Shown here: one piece after another, positions 1 to 8,308 of the stretch
How the letters are laid out: each line of letters starts with the position of its first letter
How positions within the stretch are numbered: the stretch's first letter is position 1
NCBI RefSeq assembly: GCF_000969445.1
Contig: NZ_JZEY01000061.1
Location: 1,165,501-1,229,500, forward strand
Source: Devosia chinhatensis
GTDB lineage: Bacteria; Pseudomonadota; Alphaproteobacteria; Rhizobiales; Devosiaceae
Reading direction: 5' to 3'
DNA: 64,000 bases
Notes under the pieces: model-generated
Database searches by the model: none
What the model saw: the letters and a program-made list of their open reading frames with translations, nothing else
What the model was told of the DNA's origin: nothing
Position numbers and translations under genes: made by a program

Positions 1-77
1 AAAGACCGTTACGGGACAAGGAAAACTCCTGACGCTTTTGGTTCCTCGTGACGCCAACGCATCAGGGGCGAAATTGT

Positions 78-644
78 TCATTCTTCGGCTATGGCGCGCA
101 GGCTCATCACGAAAGCGGTGACCCCGATGCCCACCGAACTGGAATTGTCGATGACAATGGGGCTGATATCGGCCGGCAAAGCCGCGCCTTCCCGCGCCAG
201 CCGCGCCACGATCTGGTCACGGCCTTCCCGGCCACGACGCGCCAGCCGCTCGGCACGCAGCGAGATTTCGGCTGAAACCTGCACGACCCGGCAGAGCGGA
301 TATTTTGCCAGTGCCGCCGGTACGGCGTGGCGCGATATATTGGCGATCACCACCCGCCCCAGGGTCAGGTCGGTATCCACCCCGATGGGCAGGGCATAAT
401 GCAGCCCATGGGCTTCCCAGGTAAGGGCAAAGCGCCCGGCGGCGCGCGCCCGTTCGAATTCGTCGGGGTCCAGGCTGACATGATCTTCGAGGTCGATATC
501 GGCCGGACGGGTCACGAGGCGGCGAACAAAGCTGAAGCGCTTGTCGCCATCCAGCGCCTTGCGCGCGCCGCCGATCAACGTGTCCTTGCCGACCCCCGAG
601 GGGCCGATCACCAGAACCAATACACCCGCTGGCCTGTCGCTCAA
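78..644 (-). CDS. phnN: Ribose 1,5-bisphosphokinase PhnN
   Basis: A 188-residue protein with a Walker A loop near residues 14-22 (GPSGVGKDT) and the guanylate-kinase-like fold expected of PhnN. By family it phosphorylates ribose 1,5-bisphosphate to PRPP, the last step of carbon-phosphorus lyase phosphonate degradation in the cytoplasm. Its ATG overlaps the phnM stop codon in an ATGA junction, so the two are translationally coupled. Length is normal for the family. Only 77 bases follow it in the window, with no further gene visible; any C-P lyase core genes would lie outside. Confidence 0.93.
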   Translation of the reverse strand: MSDRPAGVLVLVIGPSGVGKDTLIGGARKALDGDKRFSFVRRLVTRPADIDLEDHVSLDPDEFERARAAGRFALTWEAHGLHYALPIGVDTDLTLGRVVIANISRHAVPAALAKYPLCRVVQVSAEISLRAERLARRGREGRDQIVARLAREGAALPADISPIVIDNSSSVGIGVTAFVMSLRAIAEE

Positions 645-1777
645 CTCACCCGCAATCCTTCGCGCCAGACGGACCGCACTGCCGGCAGCGGCGCATTGGC
701 GGCGACGCGGACCAGATCGGCTCTCTTGCCGGTGGCGATCTCGCCCCGGTCATCGAGTCCGGCGGCGCGGGCCGGATTCATCGTCACGGTAGCCAAGGCC
801 CGGCTGAGGTCAAGGCCTTCGACCCGGCTGGGCAACAGGAAGGCCGCCTGCAACAGCGCAAAGGGCACATAATCGGAGCTGAGAATGTCGAGCAGGCCTG
901 CCGCCACCAGGTCCGTGGCCGAGATATTGCCCGAATGAGACTTGCCTCGCACCACATTGGGCGCCCCCATCAAGATGGCAAGGCCGGCATCATGGGCTGC
1001 CGATGCGGCCTCGAGCGTCGTCGGGAACTCCGAAATGGCCACGCCGTCCCGTTCGGCGTCCTCGACATGGGCGAGCGTGGCGTCGTCATGGCTGGCAATG
1101 GCCAGGCCCAGCTCGTGGGCCCGTGCCACGATGGCCTGCCGGTTTGCTGCCGAATAGCGCTCGTGCTCGGCTTGCCGCGCATCGATGAAGGCCTGCAATT
1201 GCTCTGCCGTGCCGCCCATCTGTTTGGCGTAGAAACGCTTGTAATCGTCCAGCGAGCGGAATTGTCGTTGGCCGGGCGTATGGTCCATCACCGAAGCCAG
1301 CCGCGTCTTGGGATGGTCGGCCAGCGTCTCGAAATGCTCCACCACGTCATGGCTGGGCAATTCGCAGCGCAGATGGATGAAATGCTCGGCCCGCATCCAG
1401 CCCGCTGCGCCACCGCTACGCACAGCCTCCACCATCTGGCGGGCATGGTCGAGCATGTTGGGCAGGTCGGCATCCGAACCGATGCGCACGGCGTCGAACA
1501 CGGTGGTAATGCCCGATCCGGCGATCTGCACGTCATGGGCATGCAGGGCCGCCATCGGGTCCCAGAACACCCCTGGCCGTGGCCGGTAATGGTTCTCGAG
1601 GTGATCGGTATGCAATTCGACCAGCCCGGCGATCAGGTAGTCCCCATCGAAATCCTCGCCGCTGCGGGACGGCCCGGTATCGATGGCAGCGATGCGCCCA
1701 TCGACCAGGCTCACGCTGCCCGTCACGACCTCGTCGGCGAGCACGATCCGGGCATTGGTGAAGACGGTTTGCGACAC
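641..1777 (-). CDS. phnM: Alpha-D-ribose 1-methylphosphonate 5-triphosphate diphosphatase PhnM
   Basis: A 378-residue amidohydrolase-superfamily protein. The metal-binding HTDHLE segment lies near residues 56-61 and an SSDYVP segment near the C-terminus, both typical of PhnM. The family removes diphosphate from ribose 1-methylphosphonate 5-triphosphate in the C-P lyase pathway. I chose the GTG at 1777 because an AAAGGA ribosome site stands before it and homology begins there (SQTVFTNARIV). The open frame extends further upstream only by running through the end of the DUF1045 gene in another frame. It lies four bases after DUF1045 and overlaps phnN by four bases. Confidence 0.92.
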   Translation of the reverse strand: MSQTVFTNARIVLADEVVTGSVSLVDGRIAAIDTGPSRSGEDFDGDYLIAGLVELHTDHLENHYRPRPGVFWDPMAALHAHDVQIAGSGITTVFDAVRIGSDADLPNMLDHARQMVEAVRSGGAAGWMRAEHFIHLRCELPSHDVVEHFETLADHPKTRLASVMDHTPGQRQFRSLDDYKRFYAKQMGGTAEQLQAFIDARQAEHERYSAANRQAIVARAHELGLAIASHDDATLAHVEDAERDGVAISEFPTTLEAASAAHDAGLAILMGAPNVVRGKSHSGNISATDLVAAGLLDILSSDYVPFALLQAAFLLPSRVEGLDLSRALATVTMNPARAAGLDDRGEIATGKRADLVRVAANAPLPAVRSVWREGLRVS

Positions 1778-1781
1778 GATT

Positions 1782-2471
1782 CTATCCTTTGAAGGCAAAT
1801 TCGGCGATGCGCCGGAAGGGCTTTCCGCTGTCCGGTTCGTGGAACAGCACCAGCCGGTCCAGGTGCATCGGCGTCTCGAGCACCGGCCCGAACCAGATGC
1901 GCGCGCTGTCATAAAGCTCGGATCGGTCCTCGCCCTCCAGCCGGTCGGTCAGCGTCATGTGAAAGCGGAACTCGTCCTGCACATAGGGATAGCCATAGGC
2001 ATCGAGCAGTTCCAGCTGGCGGGGGCTGAGGCCCGTTTGCGCCCGCGCCTCGCGGCTGCGCGGATCGAGCGGCGCGCGGAACGGCTCGAAATGATCGACG
2101 ATCCGTCCGGCCAGGTCCTGCAGTTCCGGGTTTTCGCCATCCGGGATCAACGCCAGGAAGCCGTCGATATCCCCGATCGTCAGCGGCCCCAGCGCCACCG
2201 GCCTGGTGACGCGGGCAAAATCCTCGAGCGCGGCCCGCAAATGCTCCTCGCTTCGCCCTTCGGCAAGGGCCATAGGCGGCTTGAGGGTGGCGTGAAAGCC
2301 ATAGCGGCCGGCCGATTGCGTCAGGTTGAGCAATCGCGTCCGCTCCAGCCCGGCCACGGCGCCCTCGACGAGCGCAGCGGTATCCGCATCCCGTCCCAGC
2401 CAGACCGTCGCCCGGTCCCACAGGGCGTCATTGACGTCCGGCGCGTAGTAAATGGCGAATCTTTGCGGCAT
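1782..2471 (-). CDS. DUF1045 phosphonate-operon protein (2H phosphoesterase-like)
   Basis: A 229-residue protein of the putative phosphonate metabolism family (DUF1045). Two H-x-T motifs are visible, HAT near residue 60 and HMT near residue 171, the hallmark of the 2H phosphoesterase superfamily. A cyclic-phosphate esterase role in C-P lyase pathways is the usual inference, but I do not know of a firm assignment. It heads the three-gene DUF1045-phnM-phnN operon and is transcribed divergently from the glycerate kinase at 2630. The 158-base gap between the two start codons must hold both promoters; I see no clear Pho box in it. Confidence 0.88.
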   Translation of the reverse strand: MPQRFAIYYAPDVNDALWDRATVWLGRDADTAALVEGAVAGLERTRLLNLTQSAGRYGFHATLKPPMALAEGRSEEHLRAALEDFARVTRPVALGPLTIGDIDGFLALIPDGENPELQDLAGRIVDHFEPFRAPLDPRSREARAQTGLSPRQLELLDAYGYPYVQDEFRFHMTLTDRLEGEDRSELYDSARIWFGPVLETPMHLDRLVLFHEPDSGKPFRRIAEFAFKG

Positions 2472-2629
2472 GAAAACTCCTGTGGGGCCGAGCTAGTGGA
2501 CCTATGTGTCGAGTGTTTGACAAGGCTTATCGCGCGTCGCGCCCTTGGCGCATCTGCGTTAGGTCTGGACAAAACAGGTCTTGCTGGCCACAAGAGCGGC
2601 GTCTCTCCTGCCAGCCCGGACAGCCCGCC

Positions 2630-3883
2630 ATGGACCGCTCCCTGCTCGAAACGCTCTTTCACGAGGCTGTTGCCCAGGCCCAGCCGGCCCTGGCGGTCGA
2701 GCGCCACCTGCCTGAGCCGCCGCGCGGACGCACCATCGTCATCGGCGCCGGCAAGGCGTCCGCGCAGATGGCCCGCGCCTTCGAAAAGGCCTGGCCTGGC
2801 CCGCTGAGCGGCCTTGTGGTCACCCGCTACGGCTATGCCGAGCCCTGCGAACGCATCGAAATCGTCGAGGCTGCCCATCCGGTGCCCGATGCGGCCGGCG
2901 CTGAAGCGGCCCGCCGCCTCATGCAGCTCGTCTCCGGCCTGACTGCCGACGATCTCGTCGTCGCGCTGATCTCGGGCGGCGGCTCCTCGCTGCTGCCGGC
3001 GCCTGCCGCCGGTCTCACTCTGGCCGACGAGCAGGACATCAACAGGGCATTGCTCGCCTCGGGCGCCCCGATCGGGGTGATGAACCTCATTCGCAGCCAG
3101 TTCTCCACCATCAAGGGCGGTCGGCTGGCCGCGGCCTGCGCGCCCGCCCGCGTTGCGACCTTGGTCGTCTCCGATGTGCCGGGCGACGATCCGGCGCTCG
3201 TCGCCTCGGGCCCCACCCTGCCGCTGACCGGGGGCAGGGCCGAAGCACGGCGCCTCGCCGGGCTCTACCGGCTGGACCTGCCCGCGCCCGCCGCACAGCT
3301 TCTTTCCGGCGAGGGCAATCTGCCGCCCGATGCCGCCGATCCGGTCTTTGCGCGCAACAGCGTGGTCACCATTGCGTCGGCCGCGCTCTCGCTCGAGGCG
3401 GCGGCTGGCTATGCCCGCAGCCAGGGCGTCGAAGCGGCCATCCTCTCGGATGCCATCGAAGGAGAAGCCCGCGACGTCGCCCGGGTCCATGCCGCTCTGG
3501 CGCGCGAAATCGTCCAGCGCAATCGCCCCTTCACCCGCCCCGTCGTGCTTTTGTCCGGCGGCGAAACCACTGTCACCCTGCGGGGCAACGGCCGGGGCGG
3601 ACGCAATGGCGAATTCCTGCTCTCCCTGGCCATCGCCCTCGATGGCCTGCCCAATGTCAGCGCGCTTGCCGGCGATACGGACGGCATAGACGGCTCCGAG
3701 GACAATGCCGGCGCCCATGTCGACGGCACCACGGCCAGCCGCATGCGTCAGGCTGGCATCGATCCGCAGGCCGCCCTTGCCAACAACGACGCCTATTCCG
3801 CCTTCGCGTCCATCGGCGATCTCTTCGTCACCGGCCCCACCGGGACCAATGTCAACGATTTCCGCGCCATCCTCATCCGCTAG
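2630..3883 (+). CDS. gckA: Glycerate 2-kinase (MOFRL family, TtuD/GckA-like)
   Basis: A 417-residue protein of the MOFRL glycerate kinase family. The N-terminal half has IGAGKAS near residue 39 and the glycine-rich ISGGGSS segment near residue 120. The C-terminal MOFRL half carries LSGGETT and GGRNGE. It converts D-glycerate to 2-phosphoglycerate in the cytoplasm, and older annotations call it hydroxypyruvate reductase. The start at MDRSLLE was chosen because the residues before it look non-coding, though the ribosome site is weak. It could finish the glyoxylate/tartronate semialdehyde route whose Hyi and GlxR genes lie at 26-28 kb; that link is inference. Confidence 0.9.
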   Translation: MDRSLLETLFHEAVAQAQPALAVERHLPEPPRGRTIVIGAGKASAQMARAFEKAWPGPLSGLVVTRYGYAEPCERIEIVEAAHPVPDAAGAEAARRLMQLVSGLTADDLVVALISGGGSSLLPAPAAGLTLADEQDINRALLASGAPIGVMNLIRSQFSTIKGGRLAAACAPARVATLVVSDVPGDDPALVASGPTLPLTGGRAEARRLAGLYRLDLPAPAAQLLSGEGNLPPDAADPVFARNSVVTIASAALSLEAAAGYARSQGVEAAILSDAIEGEARDVARVHAALAREIVQRNRPFTRPVVLLSGGETTVTLRGNGRGGRNGEFLLSLAIALDGLPNVSALAGDTDGIDGSEDNAGAHVDGTTASRMRQAGIDPQAALANNDAYSAFASIGDLFVTGPTGTNVNDFRAILIR

Positions 3884-3952
3884 CGCCCCGATCCCGCTTG
3901 ACTCCCTGCCCGCAAAGGCGCGAGCCTGCTCACCGGAGAGCAGGAGGGCATC

Positions 3953-4315
3953 ATGGCCAGGGCATTGGGGATCGGCGGCCTCTTCTTTCGCGCCCGTGAC
4001 ACCAAGGCGCTGGCGCATTGGTACGAGACCCATCTGGGTATCGCCGAGTTCTGGTCCCAGGCTGCCGGCCCGACCATCTTTGCGCCCTTTCGCGAAGAGA
4101 CCGACTATTTCCCTGCCGACCGGCAATGGATGATCAATCTGCGCGTCGACGACCTCGATGCCCTGATCGGCCAGTTGCGCGCCGCCGATATTGCCGTCGA
4201 AACCCGCCCGCAGGAATGGGACAGCCCAGAAACCGGGCGCTTTGCCCGTATCCATGATCCGGAGGGTAATCCCATCGAGCTCTGGGAGCCGGCGTCCGGT
4301 CCTTTGCCCGGATAA
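3953..4315 (+). CDS. VOC-family (glyoxalase/bleomycin-resistance fold) protein
   Basis: A 120-residue single-domain vicinal-oxygen-chelate protein. The N-terminal strand pattern (GIGGLFFRARD), the HWYETHLGI segment and the C-terminal RIHDPEGNPIELWEP motif are typical, and the last includes the usual metal-ligand glutamate. The substrate cannot be told from sequence: lyases, dioxygenases and resistance proteins share this fold. It stands 69 bases after the glycerate kinase behind a GGAG/AGGAGGG ribosome site, so co-transcription is possible but unproven. Confidence 0.85.
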   Translation: MARALGIGGLFFRARDTKALAHWYETHLGIAEFWSQAAGPTIFAPFREETDYFPADRQWMINLRVDDLDALIGQLRAADIAVETRPQEWDSPETGRFARIHDPEGNPIELWEPASGPLPG

Positions 4316-4399
4316 AAATCATACTTTTCTGCATTCTTGATCTTGGCAGCAAGGGGCGGGCTCTGCTCTATAGCGGCACCGCTTCGAGGGAGTTTAGGC

Positions 4400-5338
4400 A
4401 TGGCCAAGCGTAAAATCGCCGTCATCGGCGTCGGCAAGATCGCACAGGACCAGCATCTGCCGGTCATTGACGCGTCCGATGACTTCGAGCTCGCCGCCAC
4501 GGTCTCCACCCGCGGCATCGGCCATGGCGACGTGCCGGTCTTCAAGACCCCCGCCGCGCTCTATGATGCCATGCCCGAGATCGGCCTTGTCTCCATCTGT
4601 ACCCCCCCGGGCATCCGCCACACCTATGTCCGCGAGGCGCTCGATGCCGGCAAGGACGTGATGATGGAAAAGCCCCCCACCACCACCATTTCCGAGCTCG
4701 ACGACCTTATCGCCCACGCCGCCCGTCTCGACCGCGTGCTGTTCCAGACCTGGCACAGCCAGTACAATGCCGCGGTCGACCGCACCAAGGCGCTGCTGGC
4801 CGAGGAGGGTGTGCAATCGGTCCGCATCGACTGGCGCGAAAGCGTGCGCAAATGGCATCCGGGCCAGGACTGGGTCTGGGAGCCGGGCGGCTTCGGGGTC
4901 TGCGATCCCGGCATCAACGCCTTTTCGATCTTCACCAAGGTCATGCCCTTTCCGGTTTTCGTGGAAAGCGCCAGGCTCACCTTCCCGGCCAATCGACAGA
5001 CCCCGGTGGACGTCGAGATCGGCTTCAAGTCCGGCCAGCCGCATCGCCCCGAAATGTCCTGCGGCTTCAACTGGCTCGAAGAAAGCGGGGAAATCTGGAC
5101 CATTGCCTTCACCACCGGCAAGGGCAATGCGGTCAAGCTCGAGCGCGGTGGCCGCACCTTGCGCGTCAATGACGAGGTCGTCCTCGAGCATGGCGATGCC
5201 GAATATGCAGGCATCTATGAGCGCTTCGCCAACCTGCTCGATGCCCATGAAAGCGATGTGGACGCCGCCCCACTGCGCCTGATGAGCGACGTCTTCCTCA
5301 TGGGCGCCCGCGAAAACGGCCCCGACTTCGAGTGGTGA
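4400..5338 (+). CDS. Gfo/Idh/MocA oxidoreductase, probable D-galactose (or L-arabinose) 1-dehydrogenase
   Basis: A 312-residue NAD(P)-dependent sugar dehydrogenase. The Rossmann motif is VIGVGKIAQDQHLP at the N-terminus, and EKPPTTT supplies the conserved lysine. The segment WVWEPGGFGVCDPGINA closely resembles bacterial galactose/arabinose 1-dehydrogenases that start oxidative sugar catabolism by making the aldonolactone. Start chosen at MAKRK behind a GAGGGAG ribosome site. It stands alone, convergent with the DUF1365 gene, and no lactonase or dehydratase partner is in the window. Family confidence is high; substrate is moderate. Confidence 0.85.
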   Translation: MAKRKIAVIGVGKIAQDQHLPVIDASDDFELAATVSTRGIGHGDVPVFKTPAALYDAMPEIGLVSICTPPGIRHTYVREALDAGKDVMMEKPPTTTISELDDLIAHAARLDRVLFQTWHSQYNAAVDRTKALLAEEGVQSVRIDWRESVRKWHPGQDWVWEPGGFGVCDPGINAFSIFTKVMPFPVFVESARLTFPANRQTPVDVEIGFKSGQPHRPEMSCGFNWLEESGEIWTIAFTTGKGNAVKLERGGRTLRVNDEVVLEHGDAEYAGIYERFANLLDAHESDVDAAPLRLMSDVFLMGARENGPDFEW

Positions 5339-5405
5339 TGACGCAAGAGGTCGGGCAGGGCCCCGTCTGACGAGTGGGGCTCCCTTTCCGGGGGCAGGGA
5401 GGACT
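5339..5405. terminator. Possible bidirectional terminator between convergent genes
   Basis: The 67 bases between the convergent sugar dehydrogenase and DUF1365 genes contain an imperfect stem pairing AGGGCCCC with GGGGCTCCCT, followed by a short T run on the plus strand. This fits a shared terminator, but the pairing is imperfect and the T tract is short. Confidence 0.35.
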
Positions 5406-6146
5406 TCAGGGCTCGCCCGCCGCCGCCTTCTTGCGGTCGCTGTGCCAGCGGATCCGGATGCCTTTGGCGATGAGCTTGAGCGCTTCCCAATGGATGCCCG
5501 CGGTCACCTTGAGCGTCATCAGGGGATGGCTGAAGAACAGTCTGATGAGATTGGCATCGCTCAGGTCTCGACGCTTGCCGGCAAAGGCCGCATAGAGCAG
5601 CGGCGCGCCGTCCTGCGTCTCGTTGATCGACACGAGGACCGATTTACCGGGCGCACTGAGCTTGAACGCGTAATGGCAGTTCATGTCGATGAAGGGTGAC
5701 ACGTAGAAGGCCTTGTCCGCCTCCTGCTTTTCGGCCGCTACCGGCAGCACATAGGTGTGCCGCTCGTGAAAGGTGTTGTGCACCTCGTAGATCGTGGCCA
5801 GCGGCGTCCCGTCCTCGTCATCGCAATACCATACGGTCAGCGGGTTGAAGACATAGCCCAGGATGCGCGGATAGCACAGCATGCGAATGCGGCCTGGCGC
5901 CGGCAATCCCTCGGCCGCCAGTTGCGCGCGCGCCCAATCCCGAAGGTTCCCGCCATCGGCATGGTCCCTGTCGCGAAAGCTGAAGAGCGCGCGCTTGTTA
6001 TGCGCGAACCAGCGCAGGCCATCGAGCTCGGCCAGCTCGTCGATGTCGATCAGCAGCGAGAACACCCGATAGCGCAGGAAGTGCTTTTTCGGGCGGTGCC
6101 GGTGATGGACCACATGGCCCACATAGATGGCCGAGTTCAGGCTCAT
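5406..6146 (-). CDS. DUF1365 family protein
   Basis: A 246-residue protein of the DUF1365 family. Hallmarks are the N-terminal YVGHVVHHRHRPKKHFLRY, the PRILGYVFNPLTVWYC core and the EVHNTFHERHTY segment. The molecular function is not established to my knowledge. In many proteobacteria it sits between an FAD amine-oxidase-like gene and a cyclopropane-fatty-acid synthase and is linked to fatty-acid modification under singlet-oxygen stress. Here the ATG overlaps the stop of the FAD gene (ATGA), so the two form one operon, but no methyltransferase follows. Confidence 0.9.
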   Translation of the reverse strand: MSLNSAIYVGHVVHHRHRPKKHFLRYRVFSLLIDIDELAELDGLRWFAHNKRALFSFRDRDHADGGNLRDWARAQLAAEGLPAPGRIRMLCYPRILGYVFNPLTVWYCDDEDGTPLATIYEVHNTFHERHTYVLPVAAEKQEADKAFYVSPFIDMNCHYAFKLSAPGKSVLVSINETQDGAPLLYAAFAGKRRDLSDANLIRLFFSHPLMTLKVTAGIHWEALKLIAKGIRIRWHSDRKKAAAGEP

Positions 6147-7447
6147 GCCACCAGCGCTTCGAGCGGCGCGAGGGTGATGCGGCCCGAGGGGTTGGGCACG
6201 GACCAGGGACGGGGGATCGAGCCCATGGCCTCGGCGGCAGCCAGGCCAGATTGCAGCCCGTCTTCATGGAAACCGCGGCCGAAATGGGCGCCGGCATAAT
6301 AGGTATTGTTCATCCCCTGTATGCGCCAGAGATTTTCCTGGGCATGGATCGCCTTGGTGTCGAACAGGGGATGGGTATAGGAAAAGCGCGCCACTTCCCC
6401 CGCCGGATCGCGATTGGGATTGAGCGTCACGAAAATGTCCTGGCCCTTGAGGCTCTGCAACGCATTCATCCAATAGGTGACGCAGAGCATTTCCTCGTCT
6501 TCCTTGCCGTTGGACATGTAGTTCCAGCAGCACCAGACGCGCCGGCGACGCGGCATCAGGCTCTTGTCCGTGTGCACCACGGCCAGGTTCTCGGTATAGT
6601 CGAACGCGCCCAGCAATTCGGCTTCCAGAGCCTCGGGGCGGTCCAGCATGGCCAGCGCCTGGTCGGCATGGCTGGCGATCAGGATCTTGTCGAAGCGGTC
6701 CGCATGACCGTTGGCGTCGATCACGGTGACGCCCTTGGGGTCGCGCTCGACGCGGGCGACCGGGGTGGACAGCCGCACGTCACCGGAAAATTCGCCCAGC
6801 AGCGTCTGTACGTAGCTGCGGCTGCCGCCCTTGACCGTGCGCCAGTTGGGGCGCTCGCGCAATTGCAACAGGCCATGGCTTTCGAAGAACCGCACGAAAG
6901 CAAAGAGCGGGTAGGAACGGATATCCTCTGCCTTGGAAGACCAGATGGCCGCTGCCATGGGCAAAAGGTGCCCTTCCACGAAGGACTGGGAATAATTGTT
7001 TCGGCGCAGATATTCGTCCAGCGTCAATCCGCGTAGGTCCGGATGGTTCAATACCTTTGGCGCTTCGTTGTAAAACCGCAGCAGATCGCGGAAGAGGCTC
7101 CAGAAGCGCGGGCGGAACGCATTGCGGCGCTGGCCCAGCATGCCCAGGATACCCTCGCCGCAATATTCGAAGTCGCCATTGTCGAGCGAGGCGGCAAAGG
7201 ACATTTCGGTGGCGATGCTTTCGACGCCCAGATGGGCGAGCATGGCTTCGAAATTGGGATAATTGCGATTGTTGTAAACGATGAAGCCGGTATCGACCGG
7301 ACCCGTTCCGGGTATGTCGATCGTGTTGGCATGACCCCCGACGCGGCCCTCGGCTTCGTAGATCACCACGTCATGGGTCTTGGACAACAGCCAGGCGGCC
7401 GACAGGCCGGACACGCCGCTTCCGATGACGGCTATGCGCTGCCGCAT
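6143..7447 (-). CDS. FAD-dependent amine-oxidase-like oxidoreductase
   Basis: A protein of about 434 residues starting with a dinucleotide-binding motif (RIAVIGSGVSGLSAAWLL) and the GG motif VGGHANT, followed by VDTGFIVYNNRNYPNFEAM. This is the amine-oxidase/NAD(P)-binding family usually paired with DUF1365. Homologues in ECF11 RpoE regulons are tied to membrane lipid modification; the substrate here is unknown. The start at MRQRIAV fits the family, but an in-frame ATG at 7486 is possible and neither has a strong ribosome site. It is divergent from rpoE and preceded by an RpoE-type promoter. Confidence 0.88.
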   Translation of the reverse strand: MRQRIAVIGSGVSGLSAAWLLSKTHDVVIYEAEGRVGGHANTIDIPGTGPVDTGFIVYNNRNYPNFEAMLAHLGVESIATEMSFAASLDNGDFEYCGEGILGMLGQRRNAFRPRFWSLFRDLLRFYNEAPKVLNHPDLRGLTLDEYLRRNNYSQSFVEGHLLPMAAAIWSSKAEDIRSYPLFAFVRFFESHGLLQLRERPNWRTVKGGSRSYVQTLLGEFSGDVRLSTPVARVERDPKGVTVIDANGHADRFDKILIASHADQALAMLDRPEALEAELLGAFDYTENLAVVHTDKSLMPRRRRVWCCWNYMSNGKEDEEMLCVTYWMNALQSLKGQDIFVTLNPNRDPAGEVARFSYTHPLFDTKAIHAQENLWRIQGMNNTYYAGAHFGRGFHEDGLQSGLAAAEAMGSIPRPWSVPNPSGRITLAPLEALVA

Positions 7448-7511
7448 GGGTCGGGAACCAGAAAAGGCGGCGGGGTCATGATACATAATTGAGGTCCCAA
7501 ATGATATGGAG

Positions 7512-7541
7512 GCGCTACGATCCGCCCCGCGCTTCGGATCA
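7512..7541 (-). promoter_or_regulatory. Candidate ECF11 (RpoE) promoter for the FAD/DUF1365 operon
   Basis: Read on the minus strand, TGATCC (7541-7536) is followed after exactly 18 bases by TAGCGC (7517-7512). The known RpoE/ECF11 promoter is TGATCC, 18 bases, then TAAGA-like, so the -35 is perfect and the -10 keeps the TA. The mirror-image site on the plus strand supports it. Confidence 0.65.
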
Positions 7542-7599
7542 TGCCGAAGCCCCGATTATCGCATCCCATTAGGGTCTTGCCGAATTTTATTCGGACTTG

Positions 7600-7629
7600 T
7601 GATCCGCTTTTTTTCTCACGGCGTAGAGA
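7600..7629 (+). promoter_or_regulatory. Candidate ECF11 (RpoE) autoregulatory promoter for rpoE-chrR
   Basis: TGATCC (7600-7605), 18 bases, TAGAGA (7624-7629). This is a near-consensus promoter for RpoE of the singlet-oxygen class. It sits about 100 bases before the GTG start chosen for rpoE, which implies autoregulation and a 5' leader of roughly 95 bases. Confidence 0.75.
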
Positions 7630-7732
7630 GGGCATGACACTTGCGATTTACCCATTTGCCGGCCCATGCGACAATGCTGTGCTACCAGCACGGCGCCCCC
7701 TTGCGTCGCGCACGAGGAATGGACATCTGCCG

Positions 7733-8308
7733 GTGAACACGGAACAGGAACGAGCCACGGCCCCAGCCGAGGATGTGAGCAGACAGATCATCGCGATCGC
7801 CGCCCATGCCGACATGGACGCGTTTCAAGCCCTGTTCCAGGACTACTCACCGCGTATTCGCGCCTATCTGTTGAAGATGACGCGCAATGCGCAGGCGGCC
7901 GAGGACCTGATGCAGGAGACCATGCTGGCGATCTGGCGCAAGGCGGGGCAATACGATCCCTCCCGTGGCCCCGCCTCCGCCTGGATCTTCACCATCGCCC
8001 GCAATATCTGGATCGACGCCTGGCGCAAGCAGCGTCGGCCCGAACTCGACCCCAATGATCCAGCCCTCGCCGCCGATCCCGAACCTGACGCCGCCAACCT
8101 CATGGAACAGCGGCAAAGCCACGATGCCTTACATAAAGCAATGCAGACTCTCCCCCAGGAACAGGTTGACCTGATCCGCCTTTCTTTCTTCGATGAAGCC
8201 TCTCACAGCACGATCGCCAAACAGCTCGGCCTGCCCATCGGCACCGTCAAATCCCGCATTCGCCTCGCATTTGGGCGCCTGCGCGCCGCGCTGGAGGATG
8301 TGAAATGA
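7733..8308 (+). CDS. rpoE: ECF sigma factor RpoE (ECF11, photo-oxidative stress)
   Basis: A 191-residue ECF sigma factor with only regions 2 and 4. Region 2 includes MQETMLAIWRKA and FTIARNIWIDAWRK; region 4 ends with LGLPIGTVKSRIRLAFGRLR. It pairs with ChrR, which is coupled to it by an ATGA overlap. I chose the GTG at 7733 because the frame upstream contains its own predicted promoter and that length matches the family; an ATG at 7634 would lie almost at the transcription start. Known relatives direct the response to singlet oxygen once released from ChrR. Targets here probably include itself and the divergent FAD/DUF1365 operon. Confidence 0.92.
   Translation: MNTEQERATAPAEDVSRQIIAIAAHADMDAFQALFQDYSPRIRAYLLKMTRNAQAAEDLMQETMLAIWRKAGQYDPSRGPASAWIFTIARNIWIDAWRKQRRPELDPNDPALAADPEPDAANLMEQRQSHDALHKAMQTLPQEQVDLIRLSFFDEASHSTIAKQLGLPIGTVKSRIRLAFGRLRAALEDVK

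Noticed and set aside
2321-4255. 644-codon minus-strand frame opposite the glycerate kinase and VOC genes
   Set aside because: It is an overlap shadow of two plus-strand genes and extends into the DUF1045 coding region.
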